Positions 53,607-60,687 of a DNA stretch of 64,000 nt are shown piece after piece. Source of the stretch: Prevotella sp. UBA2809 (lineage in GTDB: Bacteria; Bacteroidota; Bacteroidia; Bacteroidales; Bacteroidaceae); NCBI GenBank assembly GCA_002351725.1, contig DEHD01000040.1:47597-111596 (forward strand), written 5' to 3'. Under the pieces are notes generated by a model. The model was not told where the DNA came from. It did not search any database and saw only the letters and a program-made list of their open reading frames with translations. A program made the position numbers and the translations under genes. Numbering within the stretch: the first letter of the stretch is position 1; every line of letters starts with the position of its first letter.

Positions 53607-53660
53607 ATGAAGCCGCTACAAAGACAATATTGGTTCTGAAATAGTCAACTTTGATTGGGT

Positions 53661-54041
53661 ATGAATATTGAAGAGGTCAGAGAGTACACATTATCACTTC
53701 CAGGAGTGACCGAAGACCAAGCGTTTGGTGAAGACATCCTTAACTTCCGCTTGGAGGGAAAGATATTCGTCTGTCTATGGTTAGGCGGTGGCAGATATGA
53801 TATGAAGGACGGAGTTTCAAGAATCGCCTTGAAGTTATCTCCAGACAGAAATATCGAACTTAGAGAACAATTCTCTACAGTGACACCAGCCTATCATTGG
53901 AACAAAACGCACTGGAGCGACGTCTATTATGAAGAAATGGACGAAGCAATAGTAAAGGGGTTGATAAAAGAGTCATACAAACTCATTGCATCGAAACTTC
54001 CAAAGGCTATTCGCTCAAAGTATTTGTCAGAATGTGATTGA
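53661..54041 (+). CDS. MmcQ/YjbR-family protein
   Basis: 126 residues from ATG 53661; a TTG two codons earlier is not needed. MNIEEVREYTLSLPGVTEDQAFGEDILNFRLEGKIFVCLWL and the tail LIKESYKLIASKLPKAIRSKYL fit the YjbR/CyaY-like fold family. Binding activity uncertain. It is the first gene after the candidate attR, so its neighbour before insertion may have been mnmE. Confidence 0.82.
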   Translation: MNIEEVREYTLSLPGVTEDQAFGEDILNFRLEGKIFVCLWLGGGRYDMKDGVSRIALKLSPDRNIELREQFSTVTPAYHWNKTHWSDVYYEEMDEAIVKGLIKESYKLIASKLPKAIRSKYLSECD

Positions 54042-54138
54042 GGTGGAAAAGAGCGTAATATTCTTTTTATTACCGCATCAAAATCCGTTTACACCCTGAA
54101 AACGCTTGTCCATGGGGTAAAATAAATAGATTTCAGAT

Positions 54139-54708
54139 ATGAATATACTGATAATAAACGGAAGTCCACGTAAGAAAGGACTGATATCGCAGATGCTTGG
54201 CATTATGCAGGAGGAGGCTGAAATGCGAGGCGACACGGTGGAGATGGTCTATACCAACGACCTGACCGTGAAGCCTTGCACAGGCTGTATGGCGTGTCGC
54301 ACGAAGCAGAAATGTGTGCTGGCTGAGGATGATTCGCAGCGGGTGTTGAAGATGATGCAGCAGGCTGATGCGATCATCATGGGTGCACCTTGCTACTGGG
54401 GCAACATCCCTGGACAGATGAAACTGATGTTCGACCGTCAGGTGTATGGCATGATGCGTGATACTAATCGTTTTCCAGAACCGCTGATGAAAGGTAAGAA
54501 GTGTATCCTTATCAGCACCTGCACCACGCCCTGGCCTTGGAACATTCTGTTCAAACAGTCGCGCGGAGCTATCCGTGCCATGCGTGAGATAGCCCGCTAT
54601 GCAGGTTTCAAAATCGTAAGTACCATCGAGCGTGGCGGCACAGCCATGCATCCCGCGCTGACCGAGAAAGACAAACAAAAGTGCCGTAAGGCTGTTTATA
54701 ATTTGTAG
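54139..54708 (+). CDS. Flavodoxin-family NAD(P)H-dependent oxidoreductase
   Basis: 189 residues. FMN-binding INGSPRKKGLISQMLGIM at the N-terminus, the cysteine pattern PCTGCMACRTKQKC and ADAIIMGAPCYWGNIPGQMKLMFDR are those of the iron-sulfur flavoprotein-like NADPH:FMN reductases. Redox partner unknown. Followed 13 bases later by a GNAT gene. Confidence 0.85.
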   Translation: MNILIINGSPRKKGLISQMLGIMQEEAEMRGDTVEMVYTNDLTVKPCTGCMACRTKQKCVLAEDDSQRVLKMMQQADAIIMGAPCYWGNIPGQMKLMFDRQVYGMMRDTNRFPEPLMKGKKCILISTCTTPWPWNILFKQSRGAIRAMREIARYAGFKIVSTIERGGTAMHPALTEKDKQKCRKAVYNL

Positions 54709-54721
54709 TTAAGATTAGAAA

Positions 54722-55219
54722 ATGGATCTTCGATTATTTACAATCAGTGATGCTCCAACAATCTTCTCATGGATAAAGGATAAGACGGCATTTCGTAAGT
54801 GGAGTGCCGACCGTTATCCTGTGTTTCCTCCTGAGCCTGAGGATATGGCTGCGCAATATGCTGCCGATAATATTTTTCCCTTTACTGCTGTCGATGGTGA
54901 GGGCAACATCGTGGGGCATATCATGCTGCGTTATCCTGAGCCTTCAAAGGCTGTTATTCGTTTGGGATTTGTCATCCTAGATGACCGGCTGCGAGGTAAA
55001 GGCTATGGCAAACAGATGCTGCAATTGGCCATTAAGAAGGCACAACAGGAGTTTGGCGCCAAGAAAATCACTCTTGGGGTGTTTGACAATAACCCGTCGG
55101 CCCTTCATTGTTACGAGTCGGTAGGGTTCGTTGTGACTGGTACCGACACCTATGTGATAGATGGTGAAGAATGGAGCGGAAAAGAAATGGAATTAGTACT
55201 TACTTCGAGATCAACATAA
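54722..55219 (+). CDS. GNAT-family acetyltransferase
   Basis: 165 residues. Acetyl-CoA motif LGFVILDDRLRGKGYGKQMLQLAI (RGxGxG) and KITLGVFDNNPSALHCYESVGFV are diagnostic of RimJ/RimL-like GNAT proteins. Substrate not predictable. Confidence 0.88.
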   Translation: MDLRLFTISDAPTIFSWIKDKTAFRKWSADRYPVFPPEPEDMAAQYAADNIFPFTAVDGEGNIVGHIMLRYPEPSKAVIRLGFVILDDRLRGKGYGKQMLQLAIKKAQQEFGAKKITLGVFDNNPSALHCYESVGFVVTGTDTYVIDGEEWSGKEMELVLTSRST

Positions 55220-55223
55220 GAAT

Positions 55224-55580
55224 ATGAATAAAGAACAAAGATTTTGTCAGAGTTGCGGCATGCCGCTCACAGAAGATGTCCTCGGCACGAATGCCGACGG
55301 TAGTAAGAACGAAGATTACTGCATGTACTGCTACAAGGATGGAAAATTCTTGCAGGACTGCACGATGGAAGAGATGATTGAACATTGTGCGCAGTTTGTT
55401 GGTGCAGTAAACGAGGGGCTGGAGAAGCCCATCACCAAAGAGGAGTATATCGGCATGATGAAAACGTATTTCCCACAGCTGAAGCGTTGGCGCCAAACGT
55501 TGATTGTAAGTAACGATGAAGCTATGAATACCAAGGCTGCGATTAAGCGAGAGGAATCGGATAAACAAATAGTATTATAA
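55224..55580 (+). CDS. Putative zinc-ribbon protein (Zn_ribbon_2)
   Basis: 118 residues. FCQSCGMPLTED...NEDYCMYCYKDGKFL gives CxxC plus CxxC, the Zn_ribbon_2 pattern. The C-terminal half, MEEMIEHCAQFVGAVNEGLEKPITKEEYIGMMKTYFPQLKRW, is family-specific. Function unknown. Starts 4 bases after the GNAT stop; its stop abuts the convergent SpoIIE gene. Confidence 0.82.
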   Translation: MNKEQRFCQSCGMPLTEDVLGTNADGSKNEDYCMYCYKDGKFLQDCTMEEMIEHCAQFVGAVNEGLEKPITKEEYIGMMKTYFPQLKRWRQTLIVSNDEAMNTKAAIKREESDKQIVL

Positions 55581-57653
55581 TCACCCCAGGCACCTGATGG
55601 CGAGCATCGTGAGGTCGTCGTTAGGTTCAGCACCGTTGCGGTGCGACTCAACCGACTCGCTGAAGGCATCGATTACTTGCTTGGCAGTATCTGATTTCAT
55701 TTGTTGCATCATCTGTTGCAACTTGTCGTCGCCATACTGCTCCTGCGCCTGGTTTTCGGCCTCGTTCAGTCCGTCAGTATAGATAAAAAGCATTTTGCCC
55801 CTGATGTTGTCTATCTCTTCACCTACATATTCGAGTTCAGGCCACAGACCGATGGGGGCATTCGATTCTACTTCGATAAACTCGCCATCGAGCAGTGGAG
55901 GATTATGTCCGGCATTGCAGTAGTAAAGATGGCCGGTAGTGAGGTCGGCTTCGCCAATAAACATGGTAACGAACATGCCGTTATCGTTGTTCTCCGACAG
56001 CTCATTGTTCAGGCGGTTGGCAATATCGCAGGGTTTACGCCGCTGCTTGGCCATAGCGCGGAAAAGGCGGATGGCTTGCGCCATAAAGAGTGAAGCAGGA
56101 ACGCCCTTGCCGCTTACATCGCCAAGACAGAAGTATAGCTGATTGTCGATAATCTCGAAGCTGTAGAGGTCGCCACCCACTTCCTTCGCAGGCGACATCA
56201 GTCCATAGAGATCCAGGTCGCTACGCTCAGGGAAAGCCTGTGGCACCATCGACATCTGAATATCGCGGGCGATGCGCAACTCGCTCTCAATGCGCTCCTT
56301 GGCGGTGGTGGTTTCCTCAAGCTGGTCGTAGGCAACCGCCAGCTGGTGGTAGGCATTTTTCAGTCGGCGTGCTGACAGTTGACGGCGGTATAGGTAGAAA
56401 CTGAGGAAGCAGATTACTAACAACGCTATAGCTCCTCCAGCTGCTATAAGTATATGATGTGCGTGCTCCTTCTCCTCTTGGGCATGCATCTTCGATTGGT
56501 ATTCGCTCAGTTGCAGGTTCTTGTTGTTGGTTTCAAGTCTGTCGTTCTCCAGCTGCATAGTAGTGTTAGTCAGTTCTGCGTCACGGTTCTTTAGTTTTAG
56601 CATCAGGGCCTCTTCCTCCAGCTTTTTGTTCTCGAGCTCTTCGGCAGCCATGTCGAGTCGCATCTGTTGGTTACGCAACTTCAACTCCTTAGCCTCGAGT
56701 TCCACTCGTCCCAGGTCCATAGTGGCGGTCATCTCCATCAGCAGGTGGTTGTTACGCCTGCTATTAATAGAGTCGCGCAACTCCCAATATCTCTGTTGCA
56801 CCAAGTAAGCATTTTTATAATCACCCTTGCGTTTGTGTATAAGGCTGAGCAAGTCATTTCTGAAGAGTGGCGATCTCAATTTATTGCAGAGAGCGATGGC
56901 TTCGTCGTACTGATGATCATTGATTTTTCGCCATACTGCGATGACGGGACCACTTGAATCATCTCGCCCGTATGCCTTCTTGGCTTTCTCGCGCTCGCCC
57001 CAAACGTAGTCAAACTCCTTCTGATATTCAGCCGCATCCTTTACCTGATATAAAGCTGTGTCCACCTTACTCAGACAGATTACCGACCATGCGTTCAACC
57101 TATGCATGGCACTGATATTTGGTTCCTTCAGGGCTTGTTCGGCATCTTGGATAGCCTGATGTATTTTTCTGTTGGTAAGGCTGATTCTGGCCAGCTCTAT
57201 CCACGAGGCCGCCGCACTCTCTTTGGGGAAATTCTCGTGCAGAAAGCTGATGGCTTTCTTGAAGTTCTGTATACCCTCCTGATAGTCGCCCATCATGCTC
57301 TGTATGGTGCCCATCACATGTGTACCTGTATAGATGCCGTACTTATGGTCGTGGTTCAGGGCATACTGCTGCATATCCTTGGCGATGAGCTGTCCCTTGT
57401 TGCGTTGCTGATGGTTGGCAAAATAAAGTGCCTGATTTGACCATGCCTTGTAGAAGGTGCGTTCGTCGTTAGCCTTTTGGGCCGCCTCCTTCAGCTTGTT
57501 GGTAATATCAACAAAAGCCGTCTCGTCGTTTTTATTGTAGAGCTGGTACATCTCTTTCTGCAGTTGAGCGATGTCATCGGCAGCTACTGATTGTGCCCAC
57601 GTCGGAATCATGCTCGACATAAGTATCAGAATAAGAAGGATAAGCTTTTTCAT
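55581..57653 (-). CDS. TPR-SpoIIE phosphatase, paralogue 2
   Basis: 690 residues from ATG 57653 (MKKLILLILILMSSMIPTWAQ), chosen over a longer frame because it gives a clean signal peptide. TPR region ~25-330, long coiled coil ~330-430 rich in Glu/Leu (LRNQQMRLDMAAEELENKKLEEE), membrane helix ~435-455, linker ELRIARDIQMSMVPQAFPERS, PP2C/SpoIIE domain to the end: EVGGDLYSF, FCLGDVSGKGVPASLFMAQAI, CNAGHNPPLL, NDDLTMLAIRCLG. Same layout as 11958-13982, but with a signal peptide rather than a lipobox and a longer coiled coil. Confidence 0.88.
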   Translation of the reverse strand: MKKLILLILILMSSMIPTWAQSVAADDIAQLQKEMYQLYNKNDETAFVDITNKLKEAAQKANDERTFYKAWSNQALYFANHQQRNKGQLIAKDMQQYALNHDHKYGIYTGTHVMGTIQSMMGDYQEGIQNFKKAISFLHENFPKESAAASWIELARISLTNRKIHQAIQDAEQALKEPNISAMHRLNAWSVICLSKVDTALYQVKDAAEYQKEFDYVWGEREKAKKAYGRDDSSGPVIAVWRKINDHQYDEAIALCNKLRSPLFRNDLLSLIHKRKGDYKNAYLVQQRYWELRDSINSRRNNHLLMEMTATMDLGRVELEAKELKLRNQQMRLDMAAEELENKKLEEEALMLKLKNRDAELTNTTMQLENDRLETNNKNLQLSEYQSKMHAQEEKEHAHHILIAAGGAIALLVICFLSFYLYRRQLSARRLKNAYHQLAVAYDQLEETTTAKERIESELRIARDIQMSMVPQAFPERSDLDLYGLMSPAKEVGGDLYSFEIIDNQLYFCLGDVSGKGVPASLFMAQAIRLFRAMAKQRRKPCDIANRLNNELSENNDNGMFVTMFIGEADLTTGHLYYCNAGHNPPLLDGEFIEVESNAPIGLWPELEYVGEEIDNIRGKMLFIYTDGLNEAENQAQEQYGDDKLQQMMQQMKSDTAKQVIDAFSESVESHRNGAEPNDDLTMLAIRCLG

Positions 57654-57680
57654 AAGCTGATGTTTTAGATTATTCTGCGG

Positions 57681-57688
57681 CAAATATA
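57681..57688 (-). promoter_or_regulatory. -7 box of SpoIIE phosphatase 2
   Basis: CAAATATA on +, TATATTTG on minus, ~28 bases before ATG 57653. Confidence 0.6.
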
Positions 57689-57733
57689 CATACAATTTCT
57701 TAAAAATCAAAAAAATAAGCACAAAAAATTTCT

Positions 57734-57771
57734 CCATATCGCTCTGATATGGAGGCTTTTGTTTATATTTG
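57734..57771 (+). promoter_or_regulatory. Acetyltransferase promoter with dyad
   Basis: CCATATC-GCTCT-GATATGG (57734-57752) is a perfect 7-bp inverted repeat ending 11 bases before the -7 box TATATTTG (57764-57771). It covers the -33 region, so it is a candidate operator. Confidence 0.6.
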
Positions 57772-57804
57772 TAACGTAAAACCCTTTATAACTACTGAAA
57801 AAAT

Positions 57805-58356
57805 ATGTTTGACGTGATAGATGCTACTGGGGCGGGCAACAAAAACGACCCTCGGATGCGTAACGTTGAGGCAGAGATGATTCGGAGTCATGAATTATGC
57901 CTTAAGATATCGTCCAAGAAGCCTACTGATCCTGATTACAAGAGTCTGCTGGAAGAACTTTTCCAATGCAAGATAGACGATAGCGTGGCTATAGTTTCTC
58001 CTTTCTATTGCGATTGCGGATGCCGGATGACATTAGGCAGAAACATCATAATCAACAAAGGAGCCACAATCCTCTCTCCTGGGCGTGTAGTGATAGAAGA
58101 CAACGTGCTTATTGGCCCCGAGGTTAAGATTGTGACGGTAGATCACGACCTGAACGACAGGCACAACCTTTTCCATTTCGGAAAAGTTACCATCAAAGAG
58201 AATGCGTGGATCTGCATCGGTGCCATCATCTGTCCTGGCGTAACCATCGGCAAGAATGCCGTAGTTGCCGCAGGGGCTGTTGTCACGAAAGATGTGCCCG
58301 ACAATGTAGTGGTTGGTGGTAACCCAGCCAAGATAATAAAAAGAATTAGCAAGTAA
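57805..58356 (+). CDS. Maltose/galactoside O-acetyltransferase-like (LbH)
   Basis: 183 residues. N-terminal helical cap (~1-60), then hexapeptide repeats: FYCDCGCRMTLGRNIIINKGATILSPGRVVIEDNVLIGPEVKIVTVDHDLNDRHN with catalytic His in TVDHD, ending VVAAGAVVTKDVPDNVVVGGNPAKIIKRI. Uses acetyl-CoA; sugar acceptor unknown. Monocistronic between a dyad-containing promoter and a terminator. Confidence 0.88.
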   Translation: MFDVIDATGAGNKNDPRMRNVEAEMIRSHELCLKISSKKPTDPDYKSLLEELFQCKIDDSVAIVSPFYCDCGCRMTLGRNIIINKGATILSPGRVVIEDNVLIGPEVKIVTVDHDLNDRHNLFHFGKVTIKENAWICIGAIICPGVTIGKNAVVAAGAVVTKDVPDNVVVGGNPAKIIKRISK

Positions 58357-58359
58357 AAA

Positions 58360-58391
58360 CCAGGGCGATATTATTTCGCCCTGGGGTTTTT
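58360..58391. terminator. Terminator after the acetyltransferase
   Basis: CCAGGGCGA (58360-58368), TCGCCCTGG (58376-58384), T run at 58387-58391; A run upstream makes it usable in both directions for the convergent LRR gene. Confidence 0.85.
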
Positions 58392-58397
58392 AAGGGT

Positions 58398-59429
58398 TTA
58401 CTCGTCGCTGCCTTCGTATTCGATCCATTCATCCTCCTCTTCGTTATAATAGCGAGGCATCCATCCCTTGGCTTTGAGGGCGGCTACCTGACTCTTAGTG
58501 CAGACGTTTTCCTCGTCGCCATAGCTATTATCAATCACATCGAAGTTGTATGCATTTGGATTATCATTCTGCGCCAAAGCGGTGATAATGGCGTCCATAT
58601 TCTGGCCGCTGATCTTGTTTCGGGTTAAGGACACAAAAGACAATAGAGGGTTATTTGTGAAGTCGAGCGATGAAATCTGATTACCGTCGCAGAATACTAA
58701 CCACAAATTCGGATTGTTTGAAATGTCGAGCGATGAAAGCTGATTGTCATAACATTTTAAATATTCTAAGTTCGGATTGCTTGAAACATCGAGAGTAGTA
58801 AGATAATTATCGTTGCAATTTAAACTCTCCAGATACGTGAGATTTGAAATATCAAGTTGGGTTAGTTCATTATCTCCGCATGTCAACGACTCCAACTCGG
58901 TACACATGGAAACATCGAGAGCGGTGATCTTGTTTTCCTCACAATCCAGAAATGTCAACGCAGTATTCTTTGAAACATCGAGTGAGGTCAACTCGTTATC
59001 ATAGCATAACAGGCTCTTTAATGCCACATTATTTGTAATATCGAGCGATGTAAGATAATTCATGCCGCAATAAAGCTTCACTAATGCGGTATTCTTCGAA
59101 ATGTCGAGAGTGGTGAGTTCGTTGTCCTCGCAATCCAGCATGGTTAATGCGGTGAAGTACTCAATGCCCTGCAGACTGCTGATTTCCATATCATAAACAT
59201 CCATATCGGTGATGTTCATTATTTCTCTTTCGGTAAGCACGCCATCCTTGCCGTAGTCCTGGTCGAGAAGATACTCACGGAAGTTGTCATCGGGGAAGTT
59301 CTCCTTGTCGATGGCTATACGCACTGTGGGCGTAACGGGGTTGTCGCCATAATCAGTAACACACGCGGTAAACAAACTTGAGCCGCAAACGAGGGTGGCA
59401 GCCATCACCCATGCACTAATTCTTTCCAT
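58398..59429 (-). CDS. Surface LRR lipoprotein with 21-residue repeats
   Basis: 343 residues. Signal with lipobox (CGSSLFTACVTDYGD). About ten 21-residue repeats of the form LxxLDCxxNxLTxLDxSxNxxL: LTMLDCEDNELTTLDISKNTAL, LKSLLCYDNELTSLDVSKN, and so on, residues ~85-280. A PDDNFREYLLDQDYGKDGVLTEREI segment before them resembles an EF-hand-like dockerin or LRR cap. Typical of internalin-like Bacteroidota surface proteins. Minus -7 box TATATTTG at 59456-59463. Confidence 0.88.
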   Translation of the reverse strand: MERISAWVMAATLVCGSSLFTACVTDYGDNPVTPTVRIAIDKENFPDDNFREYLLDQDYGKDGVLTEREIMNITDMDVYDMEISSLQGIEYFTALTMLDCEDNELTTLDISKNTALVKLYCGMNYLTSLDITNNVALKSLLCYDNELTSLDVSKNTALTFLDCEENKITALDVSMCTELESLTCGDNELTQLDISNLTYLESLNCNDNYLTTLDVSSNPNLEYLKCYDNQLSSLDISNNPNLWLVFCDGNQISSLDFTNNPLLSFVSLTRNKISGQNMDAIITALAQNDNPNAYNFDVIDNSYGDEENVCTKSQVAALKAKGWMPRYYNEEEDEWIEYEGSDE

Positions 59430-59521
59430 AGATTAATAAATTGATTGTTTGAATGCAAATATAGCGATTTTGTTGTAATAATTGCAACTTTATCAACAAT
59501 AATTAACATTAATGTATAATA

Positions 59522-59938
59522 TCAAAGAAAAACCATCTTTCCTCCATCCCTGCCAAAGATGTCCTCACCTATAACTTTAATCGAGGCAGGGAGATATAAT
59601 TCCAGATACCCCTCGTGTGCCAGGAAAGCCTGGTCGCAAATAGTTAATGTCCCTTCGGGAACCACATACTCATCACCCCTAAAGGTTATAGGGGCATAAA
59701 GAAGGCGTTTCCTGTCCTTTGAATATACCACATGATTCTCATCAACAAACACCTCATCGTCTACGCGCCATGACTCATTTGGACCAAGTTCCTCAGGCAC
59801 ATATGGTCTGTCCCAGAAACTGATAGCCCCTATTGTGTCGGCACCACCTAGAATAGCATCAAACTTCTCCTCTGGGCAGGTATATGGTATGTAAAGACAC
59901 TCCAGCTTGTTACAACCAATAAAATACAGATTTATCAT
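59522..59938 (-). CDS. BspA-like LRR_5 fragment
   Basis: 138 residues from ATG 59938. It has no signal peptide. The end, VVPEGTLTICDQAFLAHEGYLELYLPASIKVIGEDIFGRDGG, is the BspA/LRR_5 repeat; the first part, NKLECLYIPYTCPEEKFDAI, looks like the interior of a longer protein. Probably a truncated or domesticated piece of a surface LRR protein. Confidence 0.6.
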   Translation of the reverse strand: MINLYFIGCNKLECLYIPYTCPEEKFDAILGGADTIGAISFWDRPYVPEELGPNESWRVDDEVFVDENHVVYSKDRKRLLYAPITFRGDEYVVPEGTLTICDQAFLAHEGYLELYLPASIKVIGEDIFGRDGGKMVFL

Positions 59939-59971
59939 CTTCAATAAAGATTTTTAAAAAAATACTTGCAG

Positions 59972-60055
59972 AAAATCTAAAAAAGGTGTATATTTGCAGC
60001 GTCAAAAATCTCAAAAAGGTGTAAAATATGTCAGAACAAAAATCTCAAAAAGGTG
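59972..60055 (+). repeat. Triple ~18-bp direct repeat over a promoter
   Basis: GAAAATCTAAAAAAGGTG (59972-59989), then CAAAAATCTCAAAAAGGTG at 60003-60021 and 60037-60055. -7 box TATATTTG lies at 59991-59998 between the first two copies. Confidence 0.65.
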
Positions 60056-60102
60056 CAAACCTGCGTCACCGATTAGTGCGCATAACAGATAAAAATAGAT
60101 AA
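60028..60102 (+). CDS. 24-residue small ORF
   Basis: MSEQKSQKGANLRHRLVRIT then DKNR, very basic. It starts about 22 bases after the expected transcription start and ends before the terminator at 60116-60158; the third repeat copy is inside the frame. Unrecognised; may be a regulatory leader or the whole unit may be an sRNA. Confidence 0.4.
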   Translation: MSEQKSQKGANLRHRLVRITDKNR

Positions 60103-60115
60103 AGAATCAATAAAT

Positions 60116-60158
60116 AATCCAAGCCGCGAGCAAAAACTCACGGCTTGGATTTTGTTTT
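60116..60158. terminator. Bidirectional terminator
   Basis: AATCCAAGCCG (60116-60126) and CGGCTTGGATT (60141-60151) with an inner GAG/CTC stem, then TTTGTTTT. Serves the small + unit and the convergent M15 gene. Confidence 0.85.
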
Positions 60159-60633
60159 ACGCATTGATAAAGTTTACCTTACGGCGGTTATTGCTTGGCC
60201 TGACGGCGAAGTGCAGCCAAACTGCGCCATAGCGGTTTTTCTCGATAAGCAGTTCATCAAAGTCCAGACGGCTTTCGTCAGCATAATCCAATAGGATTGT
60301 GGCATAGCGAAGCAGCTGCTCCATCCCCAGCACGCGTATATCCACCGCACACCCTGTAAGGTGGTTGCTTGTAGCCACGCCCCCAATCTTCTTATTCAAC
60401 TGCGGACTGCGATACCCCGAGTTTATTCGGATGGGCTCCTCGCCCACTCCATACTTGGCATTATACCTTTTACGAAGCACCTCCAGCCATTTTGTGAGGT
60501 TAGTGAGGTTCGCGATCGCCTCATGGCTTGGGATGTTATACACCTCGGGATGACTACTACTCTTCGTCATCTCGCCTAATGTAAAGTGAGGCGAAAGTTT
60601 CGCCCCACTATTTAATTGAATTATCTCTTCCAT
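60157..60633 (-). CDS. M15-family peptidase, copy 2
   Basis: 158 residues, MEEIIQLNSGAKLSPHFTLGEMTKS. Same zinc pattern as copy 1: TSNHLTGCAVDIRV and VWLHFAV. The two proteins differ at the ends but share the middle; bases 60377-60554 are identical to 10145-10322. Here it follows the replication-like operon, at 54 bases from the DUF3987 gene. Role as an endolysin-like enzyme is inferred. Confidence 0.85.
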   Translation of the reverse strand: MEEIIQLNSGAKLSPHFTLGEMTKSSSHPEVYNIPSHEAIANLTNLTKWLEVLRKRYNAKYGVGEEPIRINSGYRSPQLNKKIGGVATSNHLTGCAVDIRVLGMEQLLRYATILLDYADESRLDFDELLIEKNRYGAVWLHFAVRPSNNRRKVNFINA

Positions 60634-60662
60634 TTTTAATTTAAAAATATTAATGTCATAAT

Positions 60663-60685
60663 TGAGAAAGTGAGAAAGTGAGAAA
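60663..60685. repeat. 8-bp tandem repeat upstream of M15 copy 2
   Basis: GAGAAAGT repeated nearly three times, in the same position relative to the M15 gene as the 9-bp cluster at 10400-10426. Confidence 0.5.
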
Positions 60686-60687
60686 TT

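Noticed and set aside
54133..54678. 181-codon open frame opposite the flavodoxin-family gene
   Set aside because: The plus strand has the intact FMN and cysteine motifs; this frame has none.
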